NCBI GenBank assembly: GCA_963693305.1
Contig: OY855906.1
Location: 29,618,626 to 29,682,625 of the forward strand
Source of the DNA: Meandrina meandrites
Lineage: Eukaryota > Cnidaria > Anthozoa > Scleractinia > Meandrinidae
Length of the DNA stretch: 64,000 bases
Direction: 5' to 3'
The position numbers and the translations under genes were made by a program. The number at the start of each line of letters is the position of its first letter. The stretch's first letter is position 1. The notes beneath the pieces are model-generated. The model had not been told where the DNA came from, ran no database searches, and saw nothing but the letters and a program-made list of their open reading frames with translations. Below are positions 21,309 to 32,498 of the stretch, piece after piece.

Positions 21309-24300
21309 TTTTATGTTATTTATTTTTTTTTTTCGCGGCCACAAGACGCAGACGAAATTGAAAAAAAGGAAGAATCAAAGTTCAAAATGTGGGAATATCC
21401 AGCATGTTCCAGATGTATGCAGATATTGTTTCTGTTTTGTTTGAATAAAGTTTATTAAAAAAGTAATAATAATAATAAAAAAAAGAAATAAAATAAGCTG
21501 TGCGTGGGCCTGGTGAGAATCCAACAGAACCGTATAGCAGTTATTAAGCACGCAACATATACCAATCCTCGCGTATACCTGCTCAACTTTTGATTTTTTT
21601 TTTTTTTTTTACAATTAACAATTTTAGAATAGTGTTATCAAAATAATTGGCAACAATGGAATCATAAAACAAATACATGTTAATTATTTATTTCTTTTAG
21701 ATGACTGTCGAATTATTCAATTCCGAGAAGAAATAACGGACACGATTCTTATCAATCATGTCATCAAAAGTGACCGAGTGACTAACCAGGAATTTTGCAC
21801 GATAAATTGTTACCTTGAAAAAAGATGTGCCTCGTACAACTACGGACCGCTGGAGGATGGATCATTTTTGTGTGAAATAAATGACAAAAACCACTTCCAA
21901 GTTTCTTCAAGTGAGATGATGGCAAGAAAAGGCTTCATATACAGCCCGATATTTGTGAGTACATAAACAATATGTAGACGTACTCTAACAATGCGAAGTG
22001 AGTATAAAGGACATCATGACAACCATTCAACGCTAATCAGAATAACATATCCCATTTGTATTATGAATGCAAGTGCGCATATTTAGTCGGTTAAACCGAA
22101 GAAAATAGCTACTATGATCCTTTTGCTTAACAAGTACTAAAACGTAGTGCATTGAACTGGAGAGGAGAGGGACATTTTAAGTGCATTCATGTCCTTCAAA
22201 TGGGACAGTGACCGTATAATAACTATTCATATAATGTTCGTATTTCAGGAATACATATGGTGATGCAAAAAATAAGACGCATAAAACTTACCGGTTTTAC
22301 AATTCTGGAAGAGGCATTAACCCGTCTAACCAGTCTACTACACTTTGTAAAGAAGAAAACCACCCGCAGCCGCAATAAGAAACCTTGCCAAACCGCAGGG
22401 GGCCCACACAAATGGAGCGACTGTTGATGTTTCAAAATTGTAAAGGAAACGTTTCCATTAGCATGAACTATAGCGAGTAAAATTTACACATGTGTTAAAA
22501 AAGGTAGAGTTACTTCAATCGTAGTGCCTTTTCGACCTCGTAGCTCGAAACGGAGAAATGAAACGATTTACTGTCTACTGTAGAGGACATCGCCAAAACC
22601 CAGTAAATCGCTAAAATTCGCCGTTTCTAGCTATAAGGTCGCCAAAGCACAACGATTGAGATAACAAAAGAGATTTACTTGTAAAAAATGCACGGACATT
22701 TACCCAGACGCTCTTAACGTTAAAACTAAAAGGAAACTTCATGAGCTAACACGGTCATTGCGTTACAAACATAATGCCATTTAGTAACTTAAGTAAGGAT
22801 AAATGGACTCCTTCTCTGTTTATTAACATACAATGAAATTTATTTCAGACGTACTGTCAGAGCAGCCCATGTGCTTTTAATGCAACATGTCAAGAAGAAT
22901 TTGGCGGCCAAGGGTATCAATGCGTTTGTCCACAGGGATACCATGGAGATAAATGCCAACTTGGTAAGCCCGTTGGGGAGTGAGGGGGTGTGTTCAGTGG
23001 CAGCGGATGATTTAAGGTATTTTCATACCAGGTGGATATGATTCAAACGATAAGGAAAAATATTATTACCTTCTTTCAGATGTTAAAGAATGCACAGATG
23101 GAAGCCATCGCTGTTCGTCAAACGCAATCTGTGTGGACGTACCGGGTTCATTCAAGTGTAACTGCAAATCGGGCTACACAGGAAGTGGCGTTGACTGCGC
23201 AGGTAGGTAATTTTTCAATTTGGTAATAAAACATAGATAGGTAAGAGAGCGTGAAACACTCGGACATGTAGTCAGACTCTTCGCTATCGTTGTTCTTGGT
23301 ACTGTCGAATTCGCGGTCGTCTTCGTCGTTGATTGTTTTCTACTGTTCTTATAGTAGTTTTTAACCAGTTATAGTTATCGGTGTCAGTAATTCTTTAATA
23401 CAGAGCCCTATCAAAGAAAACAAGTCAAGTTCGAAGCATATGGGAATGATGAAGGGGAGAAAGCCAAGAGACATTGTCTTACCATGCAAACTACAAAGAA
23501 AGAAAATCCTTCTTAGATAGTGTCAAATGAGTCGATATCATTTTTCCAACACATGGGTCAGCAGCAAGAAACTGGAATTACAATATTAATTTTACGCGCT
23601 AATTCAGAGGCATCGCCATTCCTTTAACTTTAGTCTTTTCTTTTATGGAACATTTTTTTTTTATTTGCGCAGATATAAACGAGTGTTCCAGTCATGAAAC
23701 AAACAACTGTGACCAAGGAGCGAACTGCATTAACACTGATGGCTCATTCCAATGCAGCTGTGGTGACGGTTACAGCGGTAACGGTACTTCTTGCAAAGGT
23801 ACGATATTTTATGCCCATTGAAATGTCAAACCATAAAGTAGCAGACAACCAGTAATGATACACATTTAATAACAATACTCTGTCAAATTATCTTTACATG
23901 TAGACGTTGACGAATGCGCCATGAAAGCACACGACTGTTCGTCTAACGCCAGTTGCATTAACAACATGGGATCATATCATTGCACGTGTCACCCTGGACT
24001 TACTGGTGATGGTAAAACGTGTCAAGGTAGGTTAGGTTATTCCTACAATGGCGGAGCGGATATCTTTAGTAAGGCACTGAACTCTGCTAGCGTTAAGTTG
24101 TAGTCGTTATTTAAGTTATTTTTTTTTTCTTGATTTGTGTCCTTTGTTGTTAAAACAGTGTCCAGACTGATTAAGTCCTGTTTCCTGATTTATTATATTG
24201 CCAAATGCCACCAAATATATAAAACCAAAAAAAATAACAATATCCTAAAGAGCAAAATAGAGCAACTATCTTGGGGATTGAAGAAGGTCAGGATTACAAG

Positions 24301-26626
24301 GATGGAGGTGGATTACCGTTTATCGAATTTGATTTTGTGACGGGATTTCAAGAATACGAACTTGTTTGTTATGCGCAGATATAAATGAGTGTTCCAGTCA
24401 TGAGGCAAACAACTGTGATCAGGAAGCAAATTGTACAAACACTGACGGCTCATTTCAATGTATTTGTCGCGACGGGTTTAGCGGAAATGGCATCACCTGC
24501 CGAGGTAAGGATCAGTATGTTGAGTTAGGTCCCAAGTAATGTGAGTTCTAGACTTGAGTTACAGGTGAACATTTTAATATTTTATGAGTTCAAGAAGAAA
24601 GACAAGGAGGTACTTTTTATCTAATAATTGTAATTGGCGTCCTAACATTAAAGAAACAAAACAAAACTAGCGCACTGGATAATAAACTACAACAACCGAT
24701 CATCGATAACGCCATAAACACACGCCAAATTAAAGCCAAAGCTTAAAAAAACAACTTCTACGAAACTAGCCTAAGATAAAACAAAACAGTGGTCTTGAAA
24801 TATCCATGAGTAACTGACAGCAAAACAACCAACAAATATATCGACGCACGGACATACGGACAGATAGACAGAAAGACGGACGGACAAGTGGAGAAACAGA
24901 CGATACGTGGGCAGAGTGATTGACGAATGTATTAATGGGGGGGGGGGGGGGGGGGGTTGGTGTTGGGTGGACGGACGGATGGAGACACCGATCCACGAAC
25001 TTGTTTATGCGAAATGGCTGAAACAAAAAAAAAAACAAACAAAAAAAAAACAGACCTTATTTCGCAATTCAGTTTAATGAGAGTATAGCAAAAACAGAAT
25101 TTGAAATTTTCATCATTAATTGCATGCAGATTTGGATGAATGCACCTTGAATACACACGACTGTTCATCTAAGGCCGATTGCAGCAATTTTTTGGGATCA
25201 TTCCAGTGTTCATGTAAACCAGGATTCACTGGCGATGGTAAAACATGCCAAGGTAGGTGAAGTATAATTTATTGTTATGCTAATTATACCTCGATGTATA
25301 CAGTGACAAGAATAATACGTAGTTAACTGTTTAATTCTGTCAAATGTTATTTCCGTGTAGATATTGATGAGTGTACTGTGAATGCACATGACTGTTCTTT
25401 TGACGCCGATTGCAGTAATGTTATGGGATCATATGAGTGTGCATGCAATCCTGGATTTACTGGCGATGGCAAAACATGCCAGGGTAGGTTCAGTAAATTC
25501 TTAATGCTAATATAACTAAATGTAGAGAGAGAGATTGACAAGCATAATGTGAAATAAATTGTTTAATTCTACCAAAATATCATTCCGTGCAAATATTGAT
25601 GAGTATACCTTGAAAACACACGACTATTCTTCTGGCGCTGCATGATTGCAGTAATGCTATGGGATCATACAAGTGTGCATGCAATCCTGGACTTTCTGGC
25701 GATGGCAAAACATGGCAAGGTAGGGTAGGAGATTCGTGATACCTAAATTTACACAAAGAGAATGACAAGCATAATGTGAAATAAATTGTTTAATTCTACT
25801 AAATCATTTTTCCATGCAGATATTGACGAGTGTAACGTGACTACACACGACTGCTCTTCTGACGCCAATTGCAGCAATGTTATAGGATCATTCCAGTGTG
25901 CATGCAAACCTGGATTCACTGGCGATGGTAGAACATGTCAAGGTAAGTTTTGTAATACCTTAATGCAGAGTATACACCTAGTTGCAATATCGTTGTCATA
26001 GAAAAAAGCCCCAAAAAGGCAAATAAATATTAATTAGGCATTACCAAGGTATATTTGAAATTCGCTGGCGAAACGGCCTCAAAACGCCTCAAAATGCACG
26101 TACATCACTTTCTTTCATAACACGATCAATATTCCTACAGGTAGAAACTCGCGACTTTCCTGTAAATGCTGCCAACTATGATGATAAAGTTAATTAACAC
26201 CTATTTGTTTTTTTGTTTTTTTTTGTTTTTTGCTTTTTTTGTTTGTTTGTTTTTCTTTCAATGTGAGGTTGTTGCAATTAAGTAGATCTCAATGTTCAGA
26301 CAGACACTGTCAGGCAAAATGTGTAACAAATTGTTTAATTCTGCCAAAATATCGTTCCGTGCAGATACTGATGAGTGCTTCTTAAATACACATGACTGTT
26401 CTTCTGACGCCGATTGCAGTAATGTGATCGGATCATTCCAGTGTGCATGCAAACCTGGATTTACTGGCGACGGTAAAACATGCCGAGGTAAGTTAGGTTC
26501 GTACTTGTAGATGACTAATCATAATTTGTGAATTGAGGCATATGGAAAGTAAGTAATTTCAAAGACACGAGTTAAGCGATAAACTCACACAAACAGACAG
26601 TTAGACATGCAGCGGCTCGAAGCTGC

Positions 26627-26666
<40 letters not shown>

Positions 26667-29600
26667 GGAAACCTGGGCAGATGGATAGCCCAATGGCCGG
26701 ATAGAGAGAAGGACGACGGACGGTCATTCGGTCAGAAAGACACACCGATTAACGAGATGTTGAACAGAAAACTGTTGGAATGCACCTAAAGAGACAGTAA
26801 CAGATTAATTTCCTTATCCAAAATCCAATCAAAACAGAGAGTAACGGACAGATAACAAAAACACAATGAATTATTTTATTCTGTCAATCATCATTATATT
26901 ACATGTAGATTTGGACGAATGTACCTTGAATACACACGACTGTTCTTCGAACGCCGATTGCAGCAATATTTTGGGATCATTTCAGTGTGCGTGTAAAGCA
27001 GGATTCATTGGCGATGGTAAAACATGCGTAGGTAGGTGAAATATATTTTTTAATACAAATTATACACCTAATTGCAATAACGTTGTCATAGAAAAAGCAA
27101 AAAGAAAAAAAGCAAATAGCAATTAACTAGGCATTACCAAGATACAGACAGATACAAATTCGCGAGTTTCCTGTAAATGCTGCCAGCTATGATAATTAAG
27201 TTTCTTATTCCCCTTTTTGGCGGTTTTTTTTTCATTTTTCCTTTTAATATGAGAACGCTATTGTAATTATGTGTATCTCAATGTTCAGACAGACAACGAC
27301 AGGCATAATGTGTAACAAATTCTAAAGTTTTGCCAAAATATTGTTTCATGTAGATATTGATGAGTGCACCTTGAATACACACGACTGTTCTTCTTACGCC
27401 GATTGCAGTAATGTTATGGGATCATACCAGTGTGCATGCAAACTTGGATTTACTGGCGATGGTAAAACATGCCAAGGTAAGTTAGGCTAATACTTGTTGA
27501 TGATGATGTTGATGTGTAACAAATTGTTTAATTCTGCCAAAATATCGTTCCGTGTAGATACTGATGAGTGTTCCTTGAATATACACGGCTGTTCCTCTGA
27601 CGCCGTTTGCAATAATGTGATGGGATCATATCAGTGTGCATGCAAATCTGGATTTACTGGCGACGGTAAAACATGTCAAGGTATGTTAAGCTCCTACATT
27701 TCGATGGGGTAGCGCTCTCTGACTAAATCGAGGCATGTGAAGAAACACGGGAATTATTTTAATGATATATGCTCAGTGATAAAGTCGCAGTCTCCTGATG
27801 ACATGCTCACTGATACCGACGCGTTGATTAATTAGTTTTGAGGGTATCTCTCTGAGTGAGACGTTCTGAAGCTTGCTGGTGCGTTCCGTGAAACTGATTT
27901 CAAGCGAGCAATTTTTAAGTACATGCATACCTATGGCTTATCTCATTGAAATGTTTACTCGAACAAAGAATGAGTTGTTTTTTTTAATCAGGGATATGCA
28001 AAAAAATAATTTAATTGAGGGGGGATATGGAGCAGCAAAATTCGTACGAGTTTTAAAAAAGTCAGAGCCATTATCAGAGGTACAGGAAGCAGATAAGGTA
28101 CAAACGACTTAAGGACGTTCGCGCGAAAATTTTCTGGTCGATAGATTTTTCTAAAATTTTTACTGAGGACGGATAATGAGTTACTTGTGTCAGAAATGCA
28201 AAAAAAAAAGTGGGGGTCACCGACTTCGTTTCAGAGATAAAGTCTGTAGAAAACTACCCAGATTTTGAAAAATATTGGCGCACGTAATTTCGCACGGCTT
28301 TCAAGGTTTGTAGTTTAAATTATCGATGATGAGAAAACGAGGCAAACGATCTTGGTGATATTTGGAAGAAGTGCGTCTGTTGCGTAAATAATTTTAAGTG
28401 TTGCCATCTTTTATGCAAAACTTAGCCCTGGAAGAGGCATTTGAACCCGTCGTACGACAAAACGAAAAGATCAAAAAGCGGAATTCGAACGTGCGTGTTG
28501 CAAAAAAATCAACCTTTTGCTCGATAGATTTTTTTTCATTTTCTCACAAAACGTAGATAATCGTTAACAAAAGTGATCTGTTAAGAAAAAAGTAGGGGCC
28601 ACCGACCATTTAAGCTAGCAAACCGCAAGCGAAGTTAACGCAACGGCTACTCGCCCTATATGTGGTTGGAAAGTTTCCTCAGCGCGCGCGATCGATGCAT
28701 GACGTGGCGTAGCATTGCGACAGGAATTACGGGCGCAGTATCTGTTTCTTGGTGACTAGAACCCGTGATGAAGCACGAAAACCAAGTTTTTCACATACTA
28801 CTTCGCTATCACTTTTATATATCCGCAGTTTATATACGAATCAATTCATATGCATTACGTTATTTCACGCCTCTCACGGGAAAATAGACCTCACAATTGA
28901 CTTCGCTCCCAATGCGTGGCTTCATATAGCTCAGTTGGTAAAGCATCGCACCGGTAATGCGGAGGTTACGGGTTCGAATCCCGTTGAAGCCCTGAGTTTT
29001 TTTCAGGCTTCAATTATCATTATTACTTTCAATATTTCGTTCGCATTATTTCCAGTGATATGAACGGTAATTGTTTACCCGTGGATGGCATTAGTGGAAA
29101 ATGTATTCAAAGTGGCCTGTGTGTTTCGTCAAAAACCTTAAAATGGGCGGCGAAGGGACTACGTTATATAATATCATTCGACTATAAAATGTTTGATAAC
29201 CCCTTAGCAACGTATGATAATGGTTATGGAAATACTTGCTTATGAATATAGTAGGGTTCGTACTTAGGAAATATTGGCAAAGTTAACATTAGCATACAAT
29301 TGTGTCTTTCAGGCCACTTTTGTCCAGTTTGACTGAAAAAGTCCTCGAGTCGGCTATCAAAAGAAAACAATTATGTTATTGTTCGTACAAGTTTTGAAAC
29401 AATATTAAGCGAAATGAATTTCTGAGCTGTCCACGATGCAGTTCCCACTGCAGAATTAGGAACACTCACCAAACCTTTTAGACTGCTTATTTTTATCATG
29501 GGCTGGTACGTGATTTTTTGAATACTAAAGCAAATTAATTGTTTGTTTATTTGTTTGTTCAAGCCATCCTGCTGTGTCAATCCCCGTGGATCGTTTTTCA

Positions 29601-29952
29601 AGGATCATGTTATGCCCTGTTCACCAAATCAAGGCCATGGGATGACGCAAATTCATTTTGCATATCTGAAAGTGCCCAGTTGACAAAGATTGAATCTTCA
29701 GACGAAAACGACTTCATTAAAAATAACTTTCTATCAGACAGTGCCGATTATTGGATTGGGTTAACGGATGAGCAGACTGAACTTGTCTGGAAGTGGTCTG
29801 ACGGAAGTCAACTGATTGGGTACAACAACTGGGAGTATGGGCAGCCAAGTGATTCTCTGCATATGCAAAATTGTGCCGCAATAAGAAAAAGCGGTGCTGT
29901 TTGGCACGACAAATCCTGTACGGAATGGAAGGGGTGTATTTGCAAGAAGTAG
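19585..29952 (+). CDS. Gene B: secreted or membrane-anchored PAN-EGF-(EGF-CA)11-C-type lectin protein
   Basis: Fifteen exons join in frame to 2235 nt, 744 aa plus stop: signal exon, PAN, EGF, 11 EGF-CA, C-type lectin. The N terminus is a basic stretch followed by about 20 hydrophobic residues ending LAFAEG, so a signal peptide or signal anchor. PAN domains bind proteins or carbohydrate, EGF-CA arrays form Ca-stiffened rods, and the C-terminal lectin domain would be held away from the cell or matrix. An adhesion, recognition or immune role is plausible but not shown. The start at 19585 is chosen because its 118-nt exon ends in phase 1 at a good donor (G|GTAAGT) and fits the PAN exon. One dead EGF exon (25593-25719) lies inside and should be skipped. 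Gene B shares its first half with gene A by duplication, and its exon plan with genes C and D. Confidence 0.82.
20402..21475 (+). mobile_element. Decayed LINE ORF1-like fragment, second copy
   Basis: Same fragment as 79-1080, with the coiled coil and [15 protein letters not shown] segment in a 71-codon frame (20912-21127). A (TTTA)n tract has expanded before its 3' end. Confidence 0.6.
21248..21311. repeat. (TTTA)n microsatellite
   Basis: About 15 TTTA units, absent as a pure tract from the left copy (925-950), so expanded after duplication. Confidence 0.95.
21477..21611. mobile_element. ~135-bp insertion private to the right duplicate
   Basis: It is flanked by A-rich and T-rich ends. The left copy lacks it at the matching position (near 1095). 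The size and poly-A/poly-T ends suggest a small retroelement or inverted-end element; class unknown. Confidence 0.45.
21701..21954 (+). CDS. Gene B exon 2: PAN/apple domain
   Basis: 254 nt, phase 1 in and 0 out. Starts DDCRIIQF, includes [20 protein letters not shown]. Near-identical to gene A. Confidence 0.88.
22515..22659. mobile_element. Palindromic MITE-like element, copy 2
   Basis: Counterpart of 2075-2219 within the duplication, with a few substitutions in the arms. Confidence 0.7.
22849..22963 (+). CDS. Gene B exon 3: EGF domain
   Basis: 115 nt, phase 0 in and 1 out. Six-Cys module [14 protein letters not shown] to YHGDKCQLG. Confidence 0.88.
23080..23202 (+). CDS. Gene B exon 4: EGF-CA 1
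   Basis: 123 nt, phase 1-1. DVKEC start, [15 protein letters not shown]. Confidence 0.9.
23673..23798 (+). CDS. Gene B exon 5: EGF-CA 2
   Basis: 126 nt, phase 1-1. [16 protein letters not shown], with [15 protein letters not shown]. Confidence 0.9.
23904..24026 (+). CDS. Gene B exon 6: EGF-CA 3
   Basis: 123 nt, phase 1-1. [18 protein letters not shown]. Last exon within the segmental duplication. Confidence 0.9.
24379..24504 (+). CDS. Gene B exon 7: EGF-CA 4
   Basis: 126 nt, phase 1-1. [19 protein letters not shown], very close to EGF-CA 2 (23673), so it arose from that exon by local duplication. Gene A has no counterpart. Confidence 0.88.
24937..24956 (+). repeat. G20 homopolymer
   Basis: Run of about 20 G followed by TTGGTGTTGGGTGG. 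Similar in setting and flank to 4904-4926. Length may be unreliable. Confidence 0.9.
25130..25252 (+). CDS. Gene B exon 8: EGF-CA 5
   Basis: 123 nt, phase 1-1. [18 protein letters not shown] with [18 protein letters not shown]. First of the THDCSS-type subgroup. Confidence 0.9.
25361..25483 (+). CDS. Gene B exon 9: EGF-CA 6
   Basis: 123 nt, phase 1-1. [18 protein letters not shown] with [18 protein letters not shown]. Confidence 0.9.
25593..25719 (+). pseudogene. Dead EGF-CA exon inside gene B
   Basis: It aligns with its neighbours but the acceptor reads CAA instead of CAG, two Cys codons have become Tyr (DEY, HDY), a third Cys is Trp (TGG in KTW), and four extra bases near 25640 shift the frame. 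Length is 127 nt instead of 123. Inclusion would break the protein, so it should be skipped. Confidence 0.88.
25820..25942 (+). CDS. Gene B exon 10: EGF-CA 7
   Basis: 123 nt, phase 1-1. [18 protein letters not shown] with [18 protein letters not shown]. Confidence 0.9.
26365..26487 (+). CDS. Gene B exon 11: EGF-CA 8
   Basis: 123 nt, phase 1-1. [18 protein letters not shown] with [18 protein letters not shown]. Confidence 0.9.
26625..26666. repeat. (CAGA)n microsatellite
   Basis: About ten CAGA units in the intron between EGF-CA 8 and 9. Confidence 0.95.
26909..27031 (+). CDS. Gene B exon 12: EGF-CA 9
   Basis: 123 nt, phase 1-1. [18 protein letters not shown] with [18 protein letters not shown]. 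Closest to EGF-CA 5. Confidence 0.9.
27354..27476 (+). CDS. Gene B exon 13: EGF-CA 10
   Basis: 123 nt, phase 1-1. [18 protein letters not shown] with [18 protein letters not shown]. The intron to the next exon is only 81 bases. Confidence 0.9.
27558..27680 (+). CDS. Gene B exon 14: EGF-CA 11
   Basis: 123 nt, phase 1-1. [18 protein letters not shown] with [18 protein letters not shown]. The donor AAG|GTATGT leads into a 1.9-kb intron before the lectin exon. Confidence 0.9.
28107..29013. repeat. Probable interspersed repeat in gene B last intron, with a tRNA-like unit
   Basis: GC-richer than its surroundings and without a gene, it starts near GACTTAAGGACGTTCGCGCG. It contains a CGACAAAACGAAAAGATCAA-type segment and ends with the tRNA-like sequence and its hairpin. 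I call it a repeat from recognition of its motifs, not from a second copy in this window. Confidence 0.4.
28918..28991 (+). tRNA. tRNA-like sequence, anticodon GGT (Thr) if real; possibly a pseudo-tRNA
   Basis: Acceptor arms GGCTTCA/TGAAGCC pair over 7 bp. T arm ACGGG-TTCGAAT-CCCGT is perfect. A box TAGCTCAGTTGG and B box GGTTCGAATCC are intact. Anticodon stem TCGCA/TGCGG holds loop CCGGTAA. Odd points: C at position 33 instead of U, four bases between acceptor and D stem, and a D stem of only three pairs. A 3' hairpin with T7 in its loop follows. It lies inside a gene B intron on the same strand. A SINE-like or pseudo-tRNA origin is as likely as a working tRNA. Confidence 0.5.
29564..29952 (+). 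CDS. Gene B exon 15: C-type lectin-like domain and stop
   Basis: Acceptor TTCAAG then CC; phase 1 gives AILLCQSPW. The domain has [26 protein letters not shown], a WHD in VWHDKSC, and ends CICKK-stop right after the last Cys. The sugar-site triplet position reads QPS, not EPN or QPD, so classical mannose or galactose binding is uncertain. Confidence 0.9.
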
Positions 29953-29973
29953 CCAAAGTAAGTTGGTACGAGT

Positions 29974-30086
29974 TTGCAACGTACGACGACGACGGCGGCG
30001 GCAACGACGATGGCGAAGACGCTGACGATGACAATGACAATGGCGACGATGATGAAGATAACGAGAACGATGAGGATGACAATAAC

Positions 30087-30123
<37 letters not shown>
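29974..30123 (+). repeat. Imperfect (GAY)n tract ending in pure (GAT)n, gene B 3' UTR
   Basis: Diverged GAC/GAT/GAA triplets grade into about 12 pure GAT units. It starts 20 bases past the gene B stop. An overlapping frame would encode an Asp-rich tail, but the lectin stop precedes it. Confidence 0.85.
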
Positions 30124-30126
<3 letters not shown>

Positions 30127-31171
30127 GTTTCTTTAGACAATCTGATTAAGCATTATTTTGACTAGAATTTAATCCTTAACATAAGGGTAAATATTTGGTA
30201 GGTTAGTTTAACGAGTGTGATGTTTGCAACGAACTAAGTATATTAATTTAAATAATTATTTGATACATACCAACCCCACCCCCCTCCCACTCTCCCCCCC
30301 CCCCCCCAACTGCTTGTATTTCCAAGGATTGCACATCTGTGTAAAAATGTAAAAATGTACATTTTGTTTAGAGTGGTCATGCACTTAGCTTCGAGATTGC
30401 TAGTTTACAGGCATACCACTATAACAGAGGAAACAAATATTTTAAACTAAGATAATATAGTTTAAAATCCCAACTGGCAGGAGGCAGACCAGTTGGCTAT
30501 ATACAGCTCTATATTAATATTAATTCCCTCAATTGAAATTAAAAGGTTATGGTGACCGGGGAAGCTGGTAATACTGGCTTTTTTATATGTTATTATAACA
30601 GAGCACTTATTTTTAATCGAGTGTCTAAATTAGTTTGCGTTTGCTTTGGTTTTGCATTCGTAAGTTTAAAGATTGGTAAGAAAAAAAAAAAAAATGGCAC
30701 ATTTTCTTTTCAGCTAATTAATTAGAGGTAAAACCACCGACACCAGTCATGACTTGCTAACTAGCGTTTTCCGGAGCTTTGCGGTGGATGCACGCATTTG
30801 CTTCGAAATTTCATTGCTCAACTTGATTTTCAGTGATTATTGTGATCGGCAAGAGTTATTACTTTGGTCTTTAATTTTGAAATTCGATTGAAAACCGCTC
30901 TATAATAAACTGAATTTAGATAGGTTAAAAGCCTTTTGCAGGTGCGTTTAACATCATGTGTAAAATATTGTTTTTGTTTAAAGAAGACATGTAATAAAAT
31001 ATGTGTTATCGACTTTGAGTAAAACTATTATTTTTGTCTTCGTTTCAAATGATGCAGCTTGGTGCGAAAACAATCGTATTGCAAATGCGCTTAACTAGCG
31101 CGTGTTTTTATATTTAAACCAAGATCACTTTCATTTAAGAAATTTTGCTTTAAACCCCGCTTTAAAACAGA
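30124..31171. other. No gene recognised downstream of gene B
   Basis: AT-rich sequence with a C-rich patch at 30280-30308. Confidence 0.5.
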
Positions 31172-31497
31172 GATGATAGTGAGCGCGACATTTGTACTAT
31201 TTTGTTCTTTCCATGAAAGACCGTCTCAAAGTATTTTTGCCACTCCTGAGTTCAAAAGCAAACATCGTGTAGACTCCCGACGATGGTGTCCGGGCACGAA
31301 TCATTGCCAGGGGTTGGATATTAGAGACACCATTTTTTACATAGGTGCAAGCCCCTTTGCGTGAGCAGAACGTTGTTTGCTGCAAAATCAAATATTTTTG
31401 AGATTGCGTGACTCGCTCGCAGCCAATGAAAACGAAAAAAATAGTATAATAGAGCAGATACTAACAGTGATGATGTTAGTGGGCTATTCTTATCTTC
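31172..31497. repeat. Dispersed repeat, copy 2 (other copy 16885-17260)
   Basis: Same ordered landmarks as 16885-17260; slightly shorter between the GGGTTGGA block and CTCGCAGCCAATG. It lies just left of the helicase/recombinase element. Confidence 0.75.
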
Positions 31498-31852
31498 CTC
31501 AATAAAACTAGTGTTAAGGGTTTTAGATTTGTCATCAGAATATATAAGCTGCAATCGTGATGGCCATTTCTCAAATATCATTGTTCCTTTTGGATAAAAG
31601 GCTAAAACCGAGCGTCAATTTAACTGTCTTGTTTTATTATCGACATATTTAGAGTAAGCACTGTTAGCCAAACTTAACTTCCGTCGTTCGTGTTGATTCG
31701 CAAAAAGGCGGCCTGTACCAAGAACGTTTTTCGGTGAAATGTTCCTTTAAAGGAGGAACAATCTTAGAGAAGGCTTCTCTGTTCCTCTTCAAAATCAAGG
31801 AGAACTAAAAAGTCTCTTTGATATAAGGTACTTGTAATGGTAAGCACACATC

Positions 31853-32376
31853 CTCCATATCCATCAAATCCAGGAAATCCGATCAATAAATATGAAATTG
31901 ATTGATGTCTTTCAGATGGAAAGGAGACAAAAAATAAAAAAAGTGAAGAAACGAAGAAAGAATGCGAAATGACTAACTGACTGACTGACTGACTGACTGA
32001 CTGACTGACTGAACATTTCCGGAAAATCTACAAAATCCAAAGAATCCAACCTATTTGTTGAAAGAGTATAGAAGATTTAACTTCCAGTACTAAGAAGATG
32101 TCCTTTAATCTTTGTTATTAATATTTATTATTGACTGGATAGTATGGACTTATTGGATTTCATGGACATATGTAAGGGTAAAAGAAGTTAAGCGTGAACT
32201 CTTTTTTTATTTTGGGGTGGATAGTATGGATTTATTGGATATCGTGGACATGCATCCAGTGTCTCTTTTTTAAATGTAGGTTGGATAGTTTGGATTTCTT
32301 AGATATGTTGGAAAATGAAAGAAAATGATAATAATAAAAAAAAAAATAAAATAAATTAAACTATTAAATGATAATA

Positions 32377-32412
<36 letters not shown>

Positions 32413-32462
32413 ATTTTACTTTCATTTTATTTTTTTTTTATTTTCCTTTCTTTTTTATTTAC

Positions 32463-32498
<36 letters not shown>

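Larger units (their letters stand above)
20327..24206 (+). repeat. Right copy of the segmental duplication
   Basis: Partner of 1-3674. It lies within intron 1 to the fifth intron of gene B. Confidence 0.93.

Noticed and set aside
29871..30149. Open frame ending in a long Asp-rich tail
   Set aside because: It overlaps the lectin exon out of frame and the tail is the GAY/GAT repeat of the 3' UTR.
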